Shown in pieces: positions 8,890-17,496 of a stretch of DNA of 64,000 nucleotides. Position 1 is the first letter of the stretch; every line of letters starts with the position of its first letter. The stretch spans positions 186,001-250,000 of the forward strand of contig NZ_CADFDU010000004.1 of NCBI RefSeq assembly GCF_902833045.1. The letters run 5' to 3'. The DNA comes from Burkholderia sp. BCC0322. GTDB taxonomy: Bacteria > Pseudomonadota > Gammaproteobacteria > Burkholderiales > Burkholderiaceae. The notes under the pieces were generated by a model, which did not search any database, was not told the origin of the DNA, and was given only the letters and a program-made list of their open reading frames with translations. The position numbers and the translations under genes were made by a program.

Positions 8890-11129
8890 CGCGACGCTCC
8901 CGCCATCAGCGCCGGCAACGCGTCGCGGAGGCGCTCGACGACCGGCGCCCACTGTCCGCCCTCGGGCTGGCGAAACAGTCGCGCACCCGGATACCACGGG
9001 CTGTCGTCGCGATCGAGCAGCCAGCGGAAATCCGGCGTGTGCGGCAGCATCACCGCGAGCGGCCGGCCGAGCGCGCCGGCCAGGTGCGCGACCGACGTAT
9101 CGACGCTGATCACCGCATCCATCGCGTCGACCAGCGCGGCCGTTTCCGCGAAATCCGTCAGTTCGTCGCCGACGAAGCGGATCGGGCTCGCATCGAGCAC
9201 CGCGCGATCCTCGTCGCGGATCACCTTCTGCAGGCTGATCCATTCGAAGCGGTCGTCGAGCAGCGGCAACAGGTCGGCGAGCGTGATCGAGCGGTTGCGG
9301 TCGTTCAGGTGCAGCGGGTTGCCGGACCACACGAGGCCGATGCGCGGCCGGTCAGCCGCGCCCAGCCGCACGCGCCAGTGTTCGACCCGCGCGGGATCGG
9401 CGCGCAGGTACGGCACACTCGCCGGGATCGACGACAGGTCGGTGCGGAATTCGAGCGGCAGGCTCAACAGCGGGCAATGCAGGTCGAACGGCGGCAGCGG
9501 GTCGCCGCGCGCGACGAGCACGTCGATGCCGTCGAGCGTCGCGAACAGCGCCTTCAGCTCGACCGGCGCCTCGACCACCACGCGTGCGCCGAGCGCCTTC
9601 ACGAGCGGCACGTAGCGGCAGAACTGCAGCGTGTCGCCGAGCCCCTGCTCCGGATACAGCAGGATCGTCTGCCCGTCGAGCGGCATCCCGTGCGTCCAGC
9701 GCGGCTGCGCGAAATCGCGCCGGCTGCCGTCGAGCTGGCTGTCGCGCCAGCGCCATTCGTATTCGGCCCAGCCGGCCTCGAAGTCGCCGATCGACAGGCA
9801 CAGGAACGCGCGCATGCAGTGCGCGGGCGCATAGTCGGGATCGATGTCGATCGCTTCCGCATACGCGTGCAGCGCATCCTCGTGCCGCCGCAGCGCGCGC
9901 AACGCGTTGCCGCGATGGAAATGCGCAAGCTTGTCGCGCGGCGTCGCGGCGATCACGCGCGCGAGATCGTCGAGCGCGTCGTCGTAGCGATGCGTTTCGA
10001 GCCGGACACGCGCACGCGTGAACGATGCGGGCGCATAGTGCGGATCGATCGCCAGCGCGCGATCGCACATGTCGTGCGCGTCGTCGTGTCGCGCCACCTG
10101 CATCAGCGCGCTCGCGTAGTTGCACAGCACGCCCGTGCTGCCCGGCTCGACGTCGAGTGCGCGCGCATAGCTGTCGACCGCATCCGCGAAGCGGCCCAGA
10201 TGGCTCGCCGCATTGCCGCGATTGGCGAGCGAGCGCGCATGGCGCGGGTCGAGCGCGAGCGCGCGGTCGCAGCGCACCAGCGCCTCGTCGTGCCGCCCGA
10301 GCTGTTCGAGCGCGATCGAACTGTTGAAGATTGCATCGACGAACGTCGGGCTCGCCGCGATCGCCGCATTGAAATCCGCCAGCGCGTATTCGGGGTCGTG
10401 CAGGTCGAGATACGCGACGCCGCGCAGGAACAGCGCGTCGGCGCTGCCCGGTCGCAGGGCAAGCGCGTGACCATAGCTGTCTGCCGCTTCGCGGAAGCGG
10501 CCGAGCTCGCGCAGTGCGAGCCCGCGTGCGCGCATCGCGTCGAACGTGCGGCCCGCGAGCGCGATCGCGCGATCACAATCGGCGAGCGCAGCGTCGAAGC
10601 GGCCGAGTGCGCGCCGCATGTCGCTGCGTTTCACGTAACCGTCGGCGAACCCCGGCGTGAGTTCGAGGAGACGATCATAGACCGCGCACGCTTCGTCGTA
10701 CCGTGCGAGTTGCGCGAGCAGCCCGGCCCGCTGGAACAGCACGCGCTGGTGCACGGGATTGATCGCGAGCGCCTCGTCGAGCCGCGCGAGCGCATCGTGC
10801 TCGCGCCCGAGCCCGGCCAGCACGGCCGAGTAGTTCGCGAGCGCGAGCGGCACCGGCTGGCGCTCGACCGAGCGCCGCATCAGCGGCTCGGCATCGTCGA
10901 GCCGGCCCTGCTGGAAGCGCACCGCGCCGAGCAGGTGCAGCGCCTCCGGATGCTCGGGATCGAGCGCCAGCAGCTCGGCGTAGGCATGCTCCGCATGCTG
11001 CAGCGCGCCTTCGTGATGCGCCTTGCGTGCACGCACGAGCAGCCGTTCGAGCTGCATGGTGTCGGGCGGACGCCGATCCGGCGCGACCGTCGCGCTCGCC
11101 AATGTCGTCCCTTCCCCGTTCGGTGTCAT
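8886..11129 (-). CDS. TPR-repeat protein with C-terminal glycosyltransferase-9-like domain (copy 2)
   Basis: A 747-aa paralogue of its two neighbours with the same architecture: about 12 TPR units, then a GT-9-like domain with YPEQGLGDTLQFCRYVP, GLVWSGNPLHLNDRNRS, DTSVAHLAGALGRPLAVMLP and RDDSPWYPGARLF. It follows the upstream copy by 42 bp and overlaps the downstream copy by ATGA, indicating one operon. Three full-length copies with intact signature motifs argue for distinct acceptor or sugar specificities or a multi-step glycan, rather than decaying duplicates (inference). Confidence 0.85.
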   Translation of the reverse strand: MTPNGEGTTLASATVAPDRRPPDTMQLERLLVRARKAHHEGALQHAEHAYAELLALDPEHPEALHLLGAVRFQQGRLDDAEPLMRRSVERQPVPLALANYSAVLAGLGREHDALARLDEALAINPVHQRVLFQRAGLLAQLARYDEACAVYDRLLELTPGFADGYVKRSDMRRALGRFDAALADCDRAIALAGRTFDAMRARGLALRELGRFREAADSYGHALALRPGSADALFLRGVAYLDLHDPEYALADFNAAIAASPTFVDAIFNSSIALEQLGRHDEALVRCDRALALDPRHARSLANRGNAASHLGRFADAVDSYARALDVEPGSTGVLCNYASALMQVARHDDAHDMCDRALAIDPHYAPASFTRARVRLETHRYDDALDDLARVIAATPRDKLAHFHRGNALRALRRHEDALHAYAEAIDIDPDYAPAHCMRAFLCLSIGDFEAGWAEYEWRWRDSQLDGSRRDFAQPRWTHGMPLDGQTILLYPEQGLGDTLQFCRYVPLVKALGARVVVEAPVELKALFATLDGIDVLVARGDPLPPFDLHCPLLSLPLEFRTDLSSIPASVPYLRADPARVEHWRVRLGAADRPRIGLVWSGNPLHLNDRNRSITLADLLPLLDDRFEWISLQKVIRDEDRAVLDASPIRFVGDELTDFAETAALVDAMDAVISVDTSVAHLAGALGRPLAVMLPHTPDFRWLLDRDDSPWYPGARLFRQPEGGQWAPVVERLRDALPALMAGASR

Positions 11130-11171
11130 CGTGTGGCCCCCACTGATCGCTGTTCGTATCGCGTGTCGTGT

Positions 11172-13394
11172 CTAACGTGTCATCGGTTCGAGCGCGGCAC
11201 GCACCGCGTCGATCGCATCGGCCCAGTGGCCGGGCGCCGGCTGGCGAAACAGCCGCGCGGACGGATACCACGGGCTGTCGTCGCGCTTGCGCATCCAGCG
11301 CCAGGCCGGCGGGTCGGGCAACAGCACCCAGACGCGCGCCCCCAGCGCACCCGCCAGATGCGCGACCGCGGAATCGGTCGCGATCACGAGATCCAGCGCG
11401 CCGATCAATGCGGCCCGGTCCGCGAAATCACCGAGCGCGTCGTCGACGCGGCGCACCGGCGCCTCCGCCAGCCACGCGGCATCGCGTTCATCCGGTGGTG
11501 TCTGCAGGCTGATCCAGTCGACGTCGAGATCGAACAGCGGCGCGAGTCGCGCGACATCGATCGACCGGCCGGCGTCAGCCCGTCGCGCCGGCTCGCCCGC
11601 CCAGGCAAGCCCGACACGCAGCCTGCGCCGCTCGCCGAGCAGCGCGTCCCACTGGCGCGTGCGCTGCGGGTCCGCATGCAGGTACGCGGCAGTGCCCGGA
11701 ATGGTGTCTGCGCCGGTGCGGAACGCATGCGGCAGGCTCGGCAGCGGCACATGGCAGTCGAAGGCGGGAAGCGGCTCGCCGCGCGCGATCACATGGGCCG
11801 CGCCAGTGAGCGACGCCATCAGCGCGCGCAACGACGGCGGCACCTCGAGCACCACGCGTGCGCCGCGCACCGCGACGAGCGGGACATAGCGGCAGAACTG
11901 CAGCGTGTCGTCGATGCCCGGCTCCGCATGGATCAGGATCGTCTTGCCGTCGAGCGGTTCGTCGCCCCGCCACACCGGCTGCGTGAACGGCCGCGCATGG
12001 CGCGCGAACGGCGTATCGCGCAGCCGCCATTCATACCCGCGCCAGCCGCGCGCGAAGTCGCCTTCCGTCAGGTGCAATGCTGCACGCGCGCAGTGTGCGG
12101 CGGCGAAGTCGGGTTGCAGCGCGAGCGCACGATCGAAGGCGGTGAACGCCTCATCCACCTGCCCCGTCTCGGCAAGCAGGTTGCCGCGAGCCAGCCAGTT
12201 CGTGGCAACCTCGGGGCGTAGCGCAAGCGCACGATCGACCGACGCGATCGCTTCGTCGTAGCGATGCAGGTCCCGCAGCACGTTGGCGCGGTTCGTCCAC
12301 GCTTCGGCGAAATGCGGGTCGAGCGCCAGCGCGGCATCGTAGCTGGCAAGCGCCGCGTCGAAGCGCTGCAGGTCGCGCAGCACGGTGCCGCGATTGCACA
12401 GCGTGTCGTCCGAGCGCGGATCGATGGCCAGCGCCCGTTCGTAGCTGTCGAGTGCGTCGTCGTGACGCTCGAGTTGCAGCAGCGCATTGCCGCGGCCCGC
12501 GAGTGCGCGGACATGCTCCGGATCGAGCGCCAGCGCCCGCTCGCAACGCGCCAGCGCTTCGTCCGCGCGCCCCAGCCGTTCGAGCACGGCCGCGCTGTCG
12601 CAGAGTGTGTCGAGCCGCTCGGGATCGGCCGCGAGCGCGTCGTTGAAGGCGGCAAGCGCCTCGTTCAGACGGTCGAGCTCGGCGAGCGTACGGCCGCGCG
12701 CCGTCACGATCGCGGCGACGCCCGGCCGGATCGCGTTCGCGCGATCGAAGCAGTGCAGCGCATCGGCCGCGCGCCGCAACTCGCGCAGCACGAGGCCGCG
12801 GTTGAACCACGATTCGAACGATTGCGGATCGACCATCAGGGCGCGGTCGTAGGTATCGAGTGCATCGTCGAGGCGGCCGAGCGCACGCAGCGCGCCGCCG
12901 CGATTGCAGAGCGCGTCGAGCACGAGCGGCGACACCGCGAGCGCACGATCGAACGACGCAAGCGCGTCGTCGTAGCGGCGCAGGCCGATCAACGTATTGC
13001 CGTGGCGCACGAGCGTCTGCACGTCGTCGGGCGCTGCGCGCAGCGCGGTCGCGAAAAGCCCGAGCGCCTCGTCGATGCGGCCGCGCTCGCCGACGATCGC
13101 GCCGAGATCTGACAGCGCGCGCACGTCCGGCGCGATCGCGATCGACTGGCGCAGCAGCGCTTCGGCCTGATCGGCCGCACCGCGCTGGAATTGCAGCACG
13201 CCGTACAGATGCAGCGCCTGCGGATGATCGGGCTCCTTCGCGAGCACCGCGAGATAGTCCCGTGCCGCGTCGTCGAAGCGACCGGCGCCGTGCCACTGCT
13301 GTGCGCGGCCCAGAATCGCCGCCGACTGCCATTGCCCGGGTGCGCCGTGTCCCGACGCGCCCGCGTGTGCATCATGCCGGTGCTCGACCGTCAC
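11172..13394 (-). CDS. TPR-repeat protein with C-terminal glycosyltransferase-9-like domain (copy 3, first of operon)
   Basis: A 740-aa protein. The GTG start at 13394 is chosen because a purine-rich SD (GGAAGGGGGCG) lies just upstream. N-terminal TPR array to about residue 480; C-terminal GT-9-like domain with HAEPGIDDTLQFCRYVP, VGLAWAGEPARRADAGRS, TDSAVAHLAGALGARVWVLLP and KRDDSPWYPSARLF. The normally GFGDTLQF-type motif reads GIDDTLQF here, so a Gly of the motif is replaced. It opens the three-gene glycosyltransferase operon, and the shared 11-bp element lies 117 bp upstream. Confidence 0.85.
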   Translation of the reverse strand: MTVEHRHDAHAGASGHGAPGQWQSAAILGRAQQWHGAGRFDDAARDYLAVLAKEPDHPQALHLYGVLQFQRGAADQAEALLRQSIAIAPDVRALSDLGAIVGERGRIDEALGLFATALRAAPDDVQTLVRHGNTLIGLRRYDDALASFDRALAVSPLVLDALCNRGGALRALGRLDDALDTYDRALMVDPQSFESWFNRGLVLRELRRAADALHCFDRANAIRPGVAAIVTARGRTLAELDRLNEALAAFNDALAADPERLDTLCDSAAVLERLGRADEALARCERALALDPEHVRALAGRGNALLQLERHDDALDSYERALAIDPRSDDTLCNRGTVLRDLQRFDAALASYDAALALDPHFAEAWTNRANVLRDLHRYDEAIASVDRALALRPEVATNWLARGNLLAETGQVDEAFTAFDRALALQPDFAAAHCARAALHLTEGDFARGWRGYEWRLRDTPFARHARPFTQPVWRGDEPLDGKTILIHAEPGIDDTLQFCRYVPLVAVRGARVVLEVPPSLRALMASLTGAAHVIARGEPLPAFDCHVPLPSLPHAFRTGADTIPGTAAYLHADPQRTRQWDALLGERRRLRVGLAWAGEPARRADAGRSIDVARLAPLFDLDVDWISLQTPPDERDAAWLAEAPVRRVDDALGDFADRAALIGALDLVIATDSAVAHLAGALGARVWVLLPDPPAWRWMRKRDDSPWYPSARLFRQPAPGHWADAIDAVRAALEPMTR

Positions 13395-13510
13395 GTTCGC
13401 CCCCTTCCCGTTTGCCGATGCCGCCGCTGAGCCGGTCGATGAAACCGGTCGCGTCGGTCATGCTCGTGACGAGACTAACGGACGGCCAATAACAGACGTA
13501 TGACGAAAGT

Positions 13511-13521
13511 TACGGACCATT
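13511..13521 (-). promoter_or_regulatory. Shared 11-bp upstream element, copy at the glycosyltransferase operon
   Basis: TACGGACCATT on the + strand (AATGGTCCGTA in the gene direction), 117 bp upstream of the GTG at 13394, in the gap after gspJ. An imperfect inverse CGGAC...GTCCG pair spans 13513-13528. Identical 11-mers occur at 6588-6598 and 14799-14809, each ahead of another unit of the same island. Confidence 0.5.
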
Positions 13522-13582
13522 TTGTCCGGGTGACGGAACGGCACTCGGGGCCTGGCCGCGTGCACCGGACGGCATCCCGCGC

Positions 13583-14251
13583 TTACTGGCCGATCGGGAT
13601 CGTCCGCACGTATTCGACAGCCGGCGCGCCCATGGTCACCGAGAAGCGCACTCCGCGCGGCACCGGCACGCCGATCGACGTCGAGTTGCTGATGCCGTGC
13701 TGCGCGAGAAACTGCGCATAGGACTGTTCGATGGCGGCCTGGCTCGTCGTCCATCCGCCGGGCGGGATCCACACGGAAAGCTGCATCGAGCGCGCATCAT
13801 TGCTGACCACCACGCGCGCGAACGCATCCATGTGATGCAGCGCGTCGTCCACCTCGGCGAGCGACGCAAGCGGCTGCGACGCACTGCGCACGAGCTCGCG
13901 CCCGTTGAGCTGGTAGCGCACCACCTGCATCTGCGTCGGCCCACCGCCGACGCCGAGATGGCGCACCATCACGAGTTCGCCCGGACGGATGCGCAGCGGC
14001 GGCCCGAATACTTCGTCGGGCGTGACGAGGTTCGTCAGGTCGAACTGCAGTTGGGAGAAGTAGCGCCCGAGCAGACGCGTTTGCGCCAGATTCGACGCGA
14101 TATCGTCGCGGCCGCGGATCGTCGCATCGAGGCCGCGCCACGACAGCAGCGCGATCACGGCGAGCAGCGCGATCGCAACCAGCATCTCGATCAGCGTGAA
14201 GCCGCGGGCACGGTCACGCGCCGCCGCGCGCGGGTCAGCGGCGCGCTTCAT
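13583..14251 (-). CDS. gspJ: Type II secretion minor pseudopilin GspJ
   Basis: A 222-aa protein with a short basic leader followed by RGFTLIEMLVAIALLAVIAL at about residues 15-35, the prepilin-peptidase recognition site (cleavage before Phe, Glu+5) and hydrophobic helix. The body matches GspJ (SQLQFDLTNLVTPDEVF; GVRFSVTMGAPAVEYVRTIP). In T2SS it forms part of the I-J-K tip of the pseudopilus in the inner membrane and periplasm. Its ATG lies inside the 3' end of gspI (17-nt overlap). The usual partner gspK is not next to it; TPR-glycosyltransferase genes follow instead. Confidence 0.88.
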   Translation of the reverse strand: MKRAADPRAAARDRARGFTLIEMLVAIALLAVIALLSWRGLDATIRGRDDIASNLAQTRLLGRYFSQLQFDLTNLVTPDEVFGPPLRIRPGELVMVRHLGVGGGPTQMQVVRYQLNGRELVRSASQPLASLAEVDDALHHMDAFARVVVSNDARSMQLSVWIPPGGWTTSQAAIEQSYAQFLAQHGISNSTSIGVPVPRGVRFSVTMGAPAVEYVRTIPIGQ

Positions 14252-14675
14252 TCTGGATCACCGTGACGACTTCGGCGAGCACGTTGCGGCTCGATGCGGA
14301 CGGATACACGCTCACCGTCACGCGACGCACGAGCGGGCTCGGCAGCGCGGCCACCGACTGGCGGCACACGAAGCGGTAGCGGCCCTGCGGACAGGCAAAC
14401 GTGTTCGAGCCGACGGACGGCCAGGTCGATGCGATGCGGATCTCGCCGAGCGCATTGTCGGCGCTCCATAACGCGAGCAGGCGCATGCGCGCCATGTCGG
14501 TATCCGACGCGAGCGCGCCGATCGCGCGCATCACGGCGCCGAGTGCCACGGCGACGATCGCCAGCGCGATCAGCACCTCGATCAGCGTGAATCCCCGTTC
14601 CGGCGCCCGCGCCGTGCGCGATCCGCCACGCGCATGGCGGTTGTAGTCGGTTCTGTCGTCGCACATGACCTGCAT
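14235..14675 (-). CDS. gspI: Type II secretion minor pseudopilin GspI
   Basis: A 146-aa protein if started at the ATG at 14675. A second ATG at 14666 has AGG just upstream, and the frame stays open to 14783. The prepilin site RGFTLIEVLIALAIVAVALG is followed by the GspI-type body (LALWSADNALGEIRI, FACPQGRYRFVC). The later starts are preferred because the shared upstream element at 14799 then sits about 125 bp upstream, as for its sister units. First gene of the gspI-gspJ pair. No gspG, H or K is present in the window, so the set is either split or served by a T2SS encoded elsewhere. Confidence 0.85.
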   Translation of the reverse strand: MQVMCDDRTDYNRHARGGSRTARAPERGFTLIEVLIALAIVAVALGAVMRAIGALASDTDMARMRLLALWSADNALGEIRIASTWPSVGSNTFACPQGRYRFVCRQSVAALPSPLVRRVTVSVYPSASSRNVLAEVVTVIQNEARR

Positions 14676-14980
14676 TCTTGTCGATGGGTCGTCGTCCGGC
14701 GTCCGGCGTTCAAATCGCGGCGCGAAGCCGCATCGCCGGCGCGACGGGCGCCGTGCAGGGACGTTAAGCGCAGCGTATGGCACACACGTGTCGAATGGTA
14801 CGGACCATTTGGCGCGGCGAGCGCGGACGAACCGGCGCGCAGGAACGCCGCATGCGCTGTCGCGCGTCGCGCAGCACGACGCTCGGGCAAACGGAAATCT
14901 GAAAAACGATTGGGAAAAACCGCCCGGCGGCGGGCGGTGAACAGTGAAGACGATCCTCGGGCGGAATCGACGCGACGGCG
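14676..14980. other. Intergenic region: gspI promoter element and opposing terminator
   Basis: No gene is seen. It holds the third copy of the TACGGACCATT element at 14799-14809, here inside an AATGG-N6-CCATT dyad (14794-14809), and the intrinsic terminator at 14915-14938 that serves the small gene to the right. Confidence 0.55.
14915..14938 (-). terminator. Intrinsic terminator of the 68-aa gene
   Basis: Perfect 8-bp stem ACCGCCCG / CGGGCGGT with a GCGG loop, followed on the minus strand by TTTTT. It lies 43 bp downstream of the stop of the 14981-15187 gene and isolates it from gspI. Confidence 0.75.
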
Positions 14981-15187
14981 TCAGGCCGTCACGGCGGCGT
15001 CATACTCGGCGCGGGCAAGCTGGCCGGCGGCATAGGCCTCGGCTTCGCCGCGAAAGCCTTCCCGGCTGAACGCGACGACTTTCACGCCGACGCCGGTCGC
15101 CCGCTTCACCGTCAGCGCCCATTGCCATCCGCCGTCTTGTTCAAAGACGTGCAGCGAGGGTTCGAAGGAAGGGTCGAATACAGTCAC
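14981..15187 (-). CDS. Small conserved hypothetical protein (68 aa)
   Basis: Start taken as the GTG at 15187 because AGGAG lies 8 nt upstream; the frame continues upstream but without an SD. The product starts VTVFDPSFEPSLHVFE and is a compact soluble protein with aromatic and beta-prone N-terminal half and an Ala-rich C-terminal helix (GEAEAYAAGQLARAEYDAAV). There is no signal peptide, membrane segment or recognised domain. It is transcribed alone with its own terminator at 14915-14938. Function unknown. Confidence 0.6.
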   Translation of the reverse strand: MTVFDPSFEPSLHVFEQDGGWQWALTVKRATGVGVKVVAFSREGFRGEAEAYAAGQLARAEYDAAVTA

Positions 15188-15526
15188 GCGTTTTGCTCCT
15201 GCCCCCTTGCGCACCGCGTCGGCGACGCTTGGGGCATGTCGAAAGGATCGCGCCGGGATGCGACGCGCTTCTGCCATTGAGCAGTGTAGCCAGGGATTGT
15301 TGCGACGCACCATCAGAGGTTTCACTCATCTATCGGAACCGGTCGGTCGATCAAATTTATCTGAAACCCATATGCCACGGGCCTCAGCGCCATGTCAGCA
15401 CGCACGGCTCAGCGGTCGTGCGGCAACGTGCCGCACAGGTGACCGCTTGCCTGCCTCGGTCGCCCGTGAATCGTAAAAACGGGGCGCGAAGCGCCCGGCG
15501 CTCCCGGCATCTCAATGACGAGGGGA
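15188..15526. other. Intergenic region with AlkB-gene terminator
   Basis: No convincing gene. A GGGCGC / GCGCCC hairpin at 15482-15496, followed on the minus strand by GTTTTT, is an intrinsic terminator for the AlkB-family gene. An AT-richer stretch around 15340-15375 may hold the promoter of the 68-aa gene. Confidence 0.5.
15475..15496 (-). terminator. Intrinsic terminator downstream of the AlkB-family gene
   Basis: Stem GGGCGC, loop of 3, GCGCCC, then C and five T residues on the minus strand, 31 bp beyond the stop codon at 15527. Confidence 0.65.
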
Positions 15527-16132
15527 TTACCGGCCCGTGCCGGCCGGCGTCACGTAGCGGAACGTCAGGTTCACGCGCTCGCCCTGCACGCCCGGCGCCT
15601 TCGGCACGCGATGCTGCCATTCGGCCTGTGTGCGGCCACGCATCACGAGCAGGCTGCCATGCCCGAGGCGATACGCATGCGTGACACCCGTCTGGCGATG
15701 GCGAAGGTCGAACACGCGCATCGCACCGAGGCTCACCGATGCGATCACCGGCGCATCGCCAAGCTCGGGCTCGTTGTCCGCATGCCAGCCGAGGCTGTCC
15801 AGCCCGTTGCGGTAGCGATTGAGCAGCACGCTGTTGAAACGCGCGCGGCACATCGCCTCGACCGCGCGCTTCAGGTCGAGCACGGCCGGCGTCCACGGCG
15901 CCGGCACGTTGCGGATCCCCGAATACACGTAGACGGCATCCGGCTCGCCCTGCCATGCGGTCAGCCGCGGCAACGGAATGCGGCCGCGCGGCGTGCGGAT
16001 CGTGTCCTGTTGCCACGCGACCTCGCCGATCAACGCGGCCAGCGCGCGATCGGCATCGGACGGCGCCAGCCAGTCCGGGTACCAGTCCACGTCGGGTGCG
16101 GGCGTGTCAGCGAAGAGATCGGGCGTCGACAT
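15527..16132 (-). CDS. alkB: AlkB-family Fe(II)/2-oxoglutarate-dependent dioxygenase
   Basis: A 201-aa protein from the ATG at 16132; an in-frame ATG at 16171 would add 13 Ser/Arg-rich residues. Members demethylate alkylated bases in DNA or RNA. The iron site is H117-x-D119 (GWHADNE) with H174 (EWQHRVPK), and 2-oxoglutarate contacts are R186 and R192 (GERVNLTFR). NRYRNGLDSLGWHADNEPEL is typical of the AlkB2/3-like branch (ALKBH2/3 type) rather than of E. coli AlkB. No ada gene is nearby, and it appears to be monocistronic. Confidence 0.88.
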   Translation of the reverse strand: MSTPDLFADTPAPDVDWYPDWLAPSDADRALAALIGEVAWQQDTIRTPRGRIPLPRLTAWQGEPDAVYVYSGIRNVPAPWTPAVLDLKRAVEAMCRARFNSVLLNRYRNGLDSLGWHADNEPELGDAPVIASVSLGAMRVFDLRHRQTGVTHAYRLGHGSLLVMRGRTQAEWQHRVPKAPGVQGERVNLTFRYVTPAGTGR

Positions 16133-16347
16133 GTCGAAGGAAGCGGACGAAGAACGGAGCGAACGGTACATGCCTGCATACTAGCCAACGGCGTCGCCCG
16201 CTGCCATGCGCTGTCGTTCGCTGTCATTTGCGGGTGCGAGGAATCCGCCGCGCCCCGCGAAGCGGGTACGCGCATCACGCCATCATCGCGGCGCGTCGCG
16301 GCCCGCCTTGCCGAGGGGGCCGCTTTCTTCCGTCCTGCCGGCCGGCC

Positions 16348-17496
16348 CTACCCGCCGCGCGTCAGCCGGATCAGCGTGATCTCGGACGGCACGCCGAAGC
16401 GGTTCGGCGGCCCCCAGTATCCGGTGCCGCGGCTCGTGTAGAGCCACAGGTCGCCGAAGCGGCTCAGCCCGCCGATCACCGGCTGCTGCAACCGCACGAA
16501 CGGCGGCCATGGCAGGAACTGGCCGCCATGCGTATGCCCCGACAACTGCACGGTAAAGCCGGCGCGATTCGCCGCTTCCGCGCTGCGCGGCTGGTGCGCG
16601 AGCAGGATCTTCGTGCCGACGTCGCGCGGCGCACCCGCCAGCGCCTGAACGGGGTCGCTGCGATGGGCGGGATCGAACCCGCCCGCCGTGAAATCGGTGA
16701 CGCCCGCGAGCACCGCGTGCGCACCGTCACGCTCGATCAGCACATGCTCGTTGAGCAGCACCGTCAGCCCGATGCGCCGGAATTCGTCGATCCACGCATG
16801 TGCGCCCGCGTAATACTCGTGGTTGCCCGTCACCAGGAAGGTGCCATGCCGCGACTGCATGCGGCCGAGCGGCGCCGTGTGCTCGCGCAGGCGCTGGACC
16901 GAGCCGTCGACCACGTCGCCCGTCACGACGACGAGGTCGGCATCGAGCGCGTTGACCGCGCGCACGATCCGTTCGACGTAGGGCCGCTTGATCGTCGGCC
17001 CGACGTGGATGTCGGACAGTTGCACGATCGTCAGCCCGTCGAGCCCGGCCGGCAGCCCCGCGACCGGAATCGACACGCGCTTGACCGCGGCCGTGCGGCG
17101 CGCACCGACGAACCCGATCGCGGTGACGAGCACCGCACCGGCCAGCACGCCGAGCGCCGTGTCGGTCGCGGCGCCGGGCCACGCGCCGTCATGCCCGAGA
17201 TGCCGCCATCCGAACACGCCGAGCAGCACGAATTCGCGGAGGAACGTCAGCAGGAGCAGCGACGAGAAGAAGCCCATCACGAGCGAGCCGGCCCAGCCGG
17301 CCAGCGTCGCGGCCCAGCCTTCGTCGAAGCGGCGCGAGAACATGCCGACCGGGATCAGCACGACGAAGCTCGCCAGCACGAGCGCCGCGATCGTGCGCGC
17401 GACCGGCGACGTGAACGCATCGGGAATGATCCGAATCCCGACGTACAGATGGAACAACACGCCGATTGCAATGAACCGGACAAAGAAACTTCGCAT
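16348..17496 (-). CDS. Membrane-anchored calcineurin-like metallophosphoesterase (YaeI type)
   Basis: A 382-aa protein. The ATG at 17496 is chosen because AAGGTGAG lies just upstream. About four membrane helices occupy residues 5-130, followed by a phosphoesterase domain with QLSDIHVG (D162, H164), VVTGDVVDG (D194), VTGNHEYY (N225, H226), LLAHQP and LSGHTHGGQF, i.e. the full set of metal ligands. The family hydrolyses phosphoesters with two metal ions, and YaeI-like members act at the membrane. The same frame is open a further 189 codons upstream, but without an SD or family similarity. Confidence 0.85.
   Translation of the reverse strand: MRSFFVRFIAIGVLFHLYVGIRIIPDAFTSPVARTIAALVLASFVVLIPVGMFSRRFDEGWAATLAGWAGSLVMGFFSSLLLLTFLREFVLLGVFGWRHLGHDGAWPGAATDTALGVLAGAVLVTAIGFVGARRTAAVKRVSIPVAGLPAGLDGLTIVQLSDIHVGPTIKRPYVERIVRAVNALDADLVVVTGDVVDGSVQRLREHTAPLGRMQSRHGTFLVTGNHEYYAGAHAWIDEFRRIGLTVLLNEHVLIERDGAHAVLAGVTDFTAGGFDPAHRSDPVQALAGAPRDVGTKILLAHQPRSAEAANRAGFTVQLSGHTHGGQFLPWPPFVRLQQPVIGGLSRFGDLWLYTSRGTGYWGPPNRFGVPSEITLIRLTRGG

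Noticed and set aside
8364-12221. Open 1285-codon frame on the + strand
   Set aside because: Antisense to the TPR-glycosyltransferases; its apparent repeats are only the reverse of TPR codon patterns.
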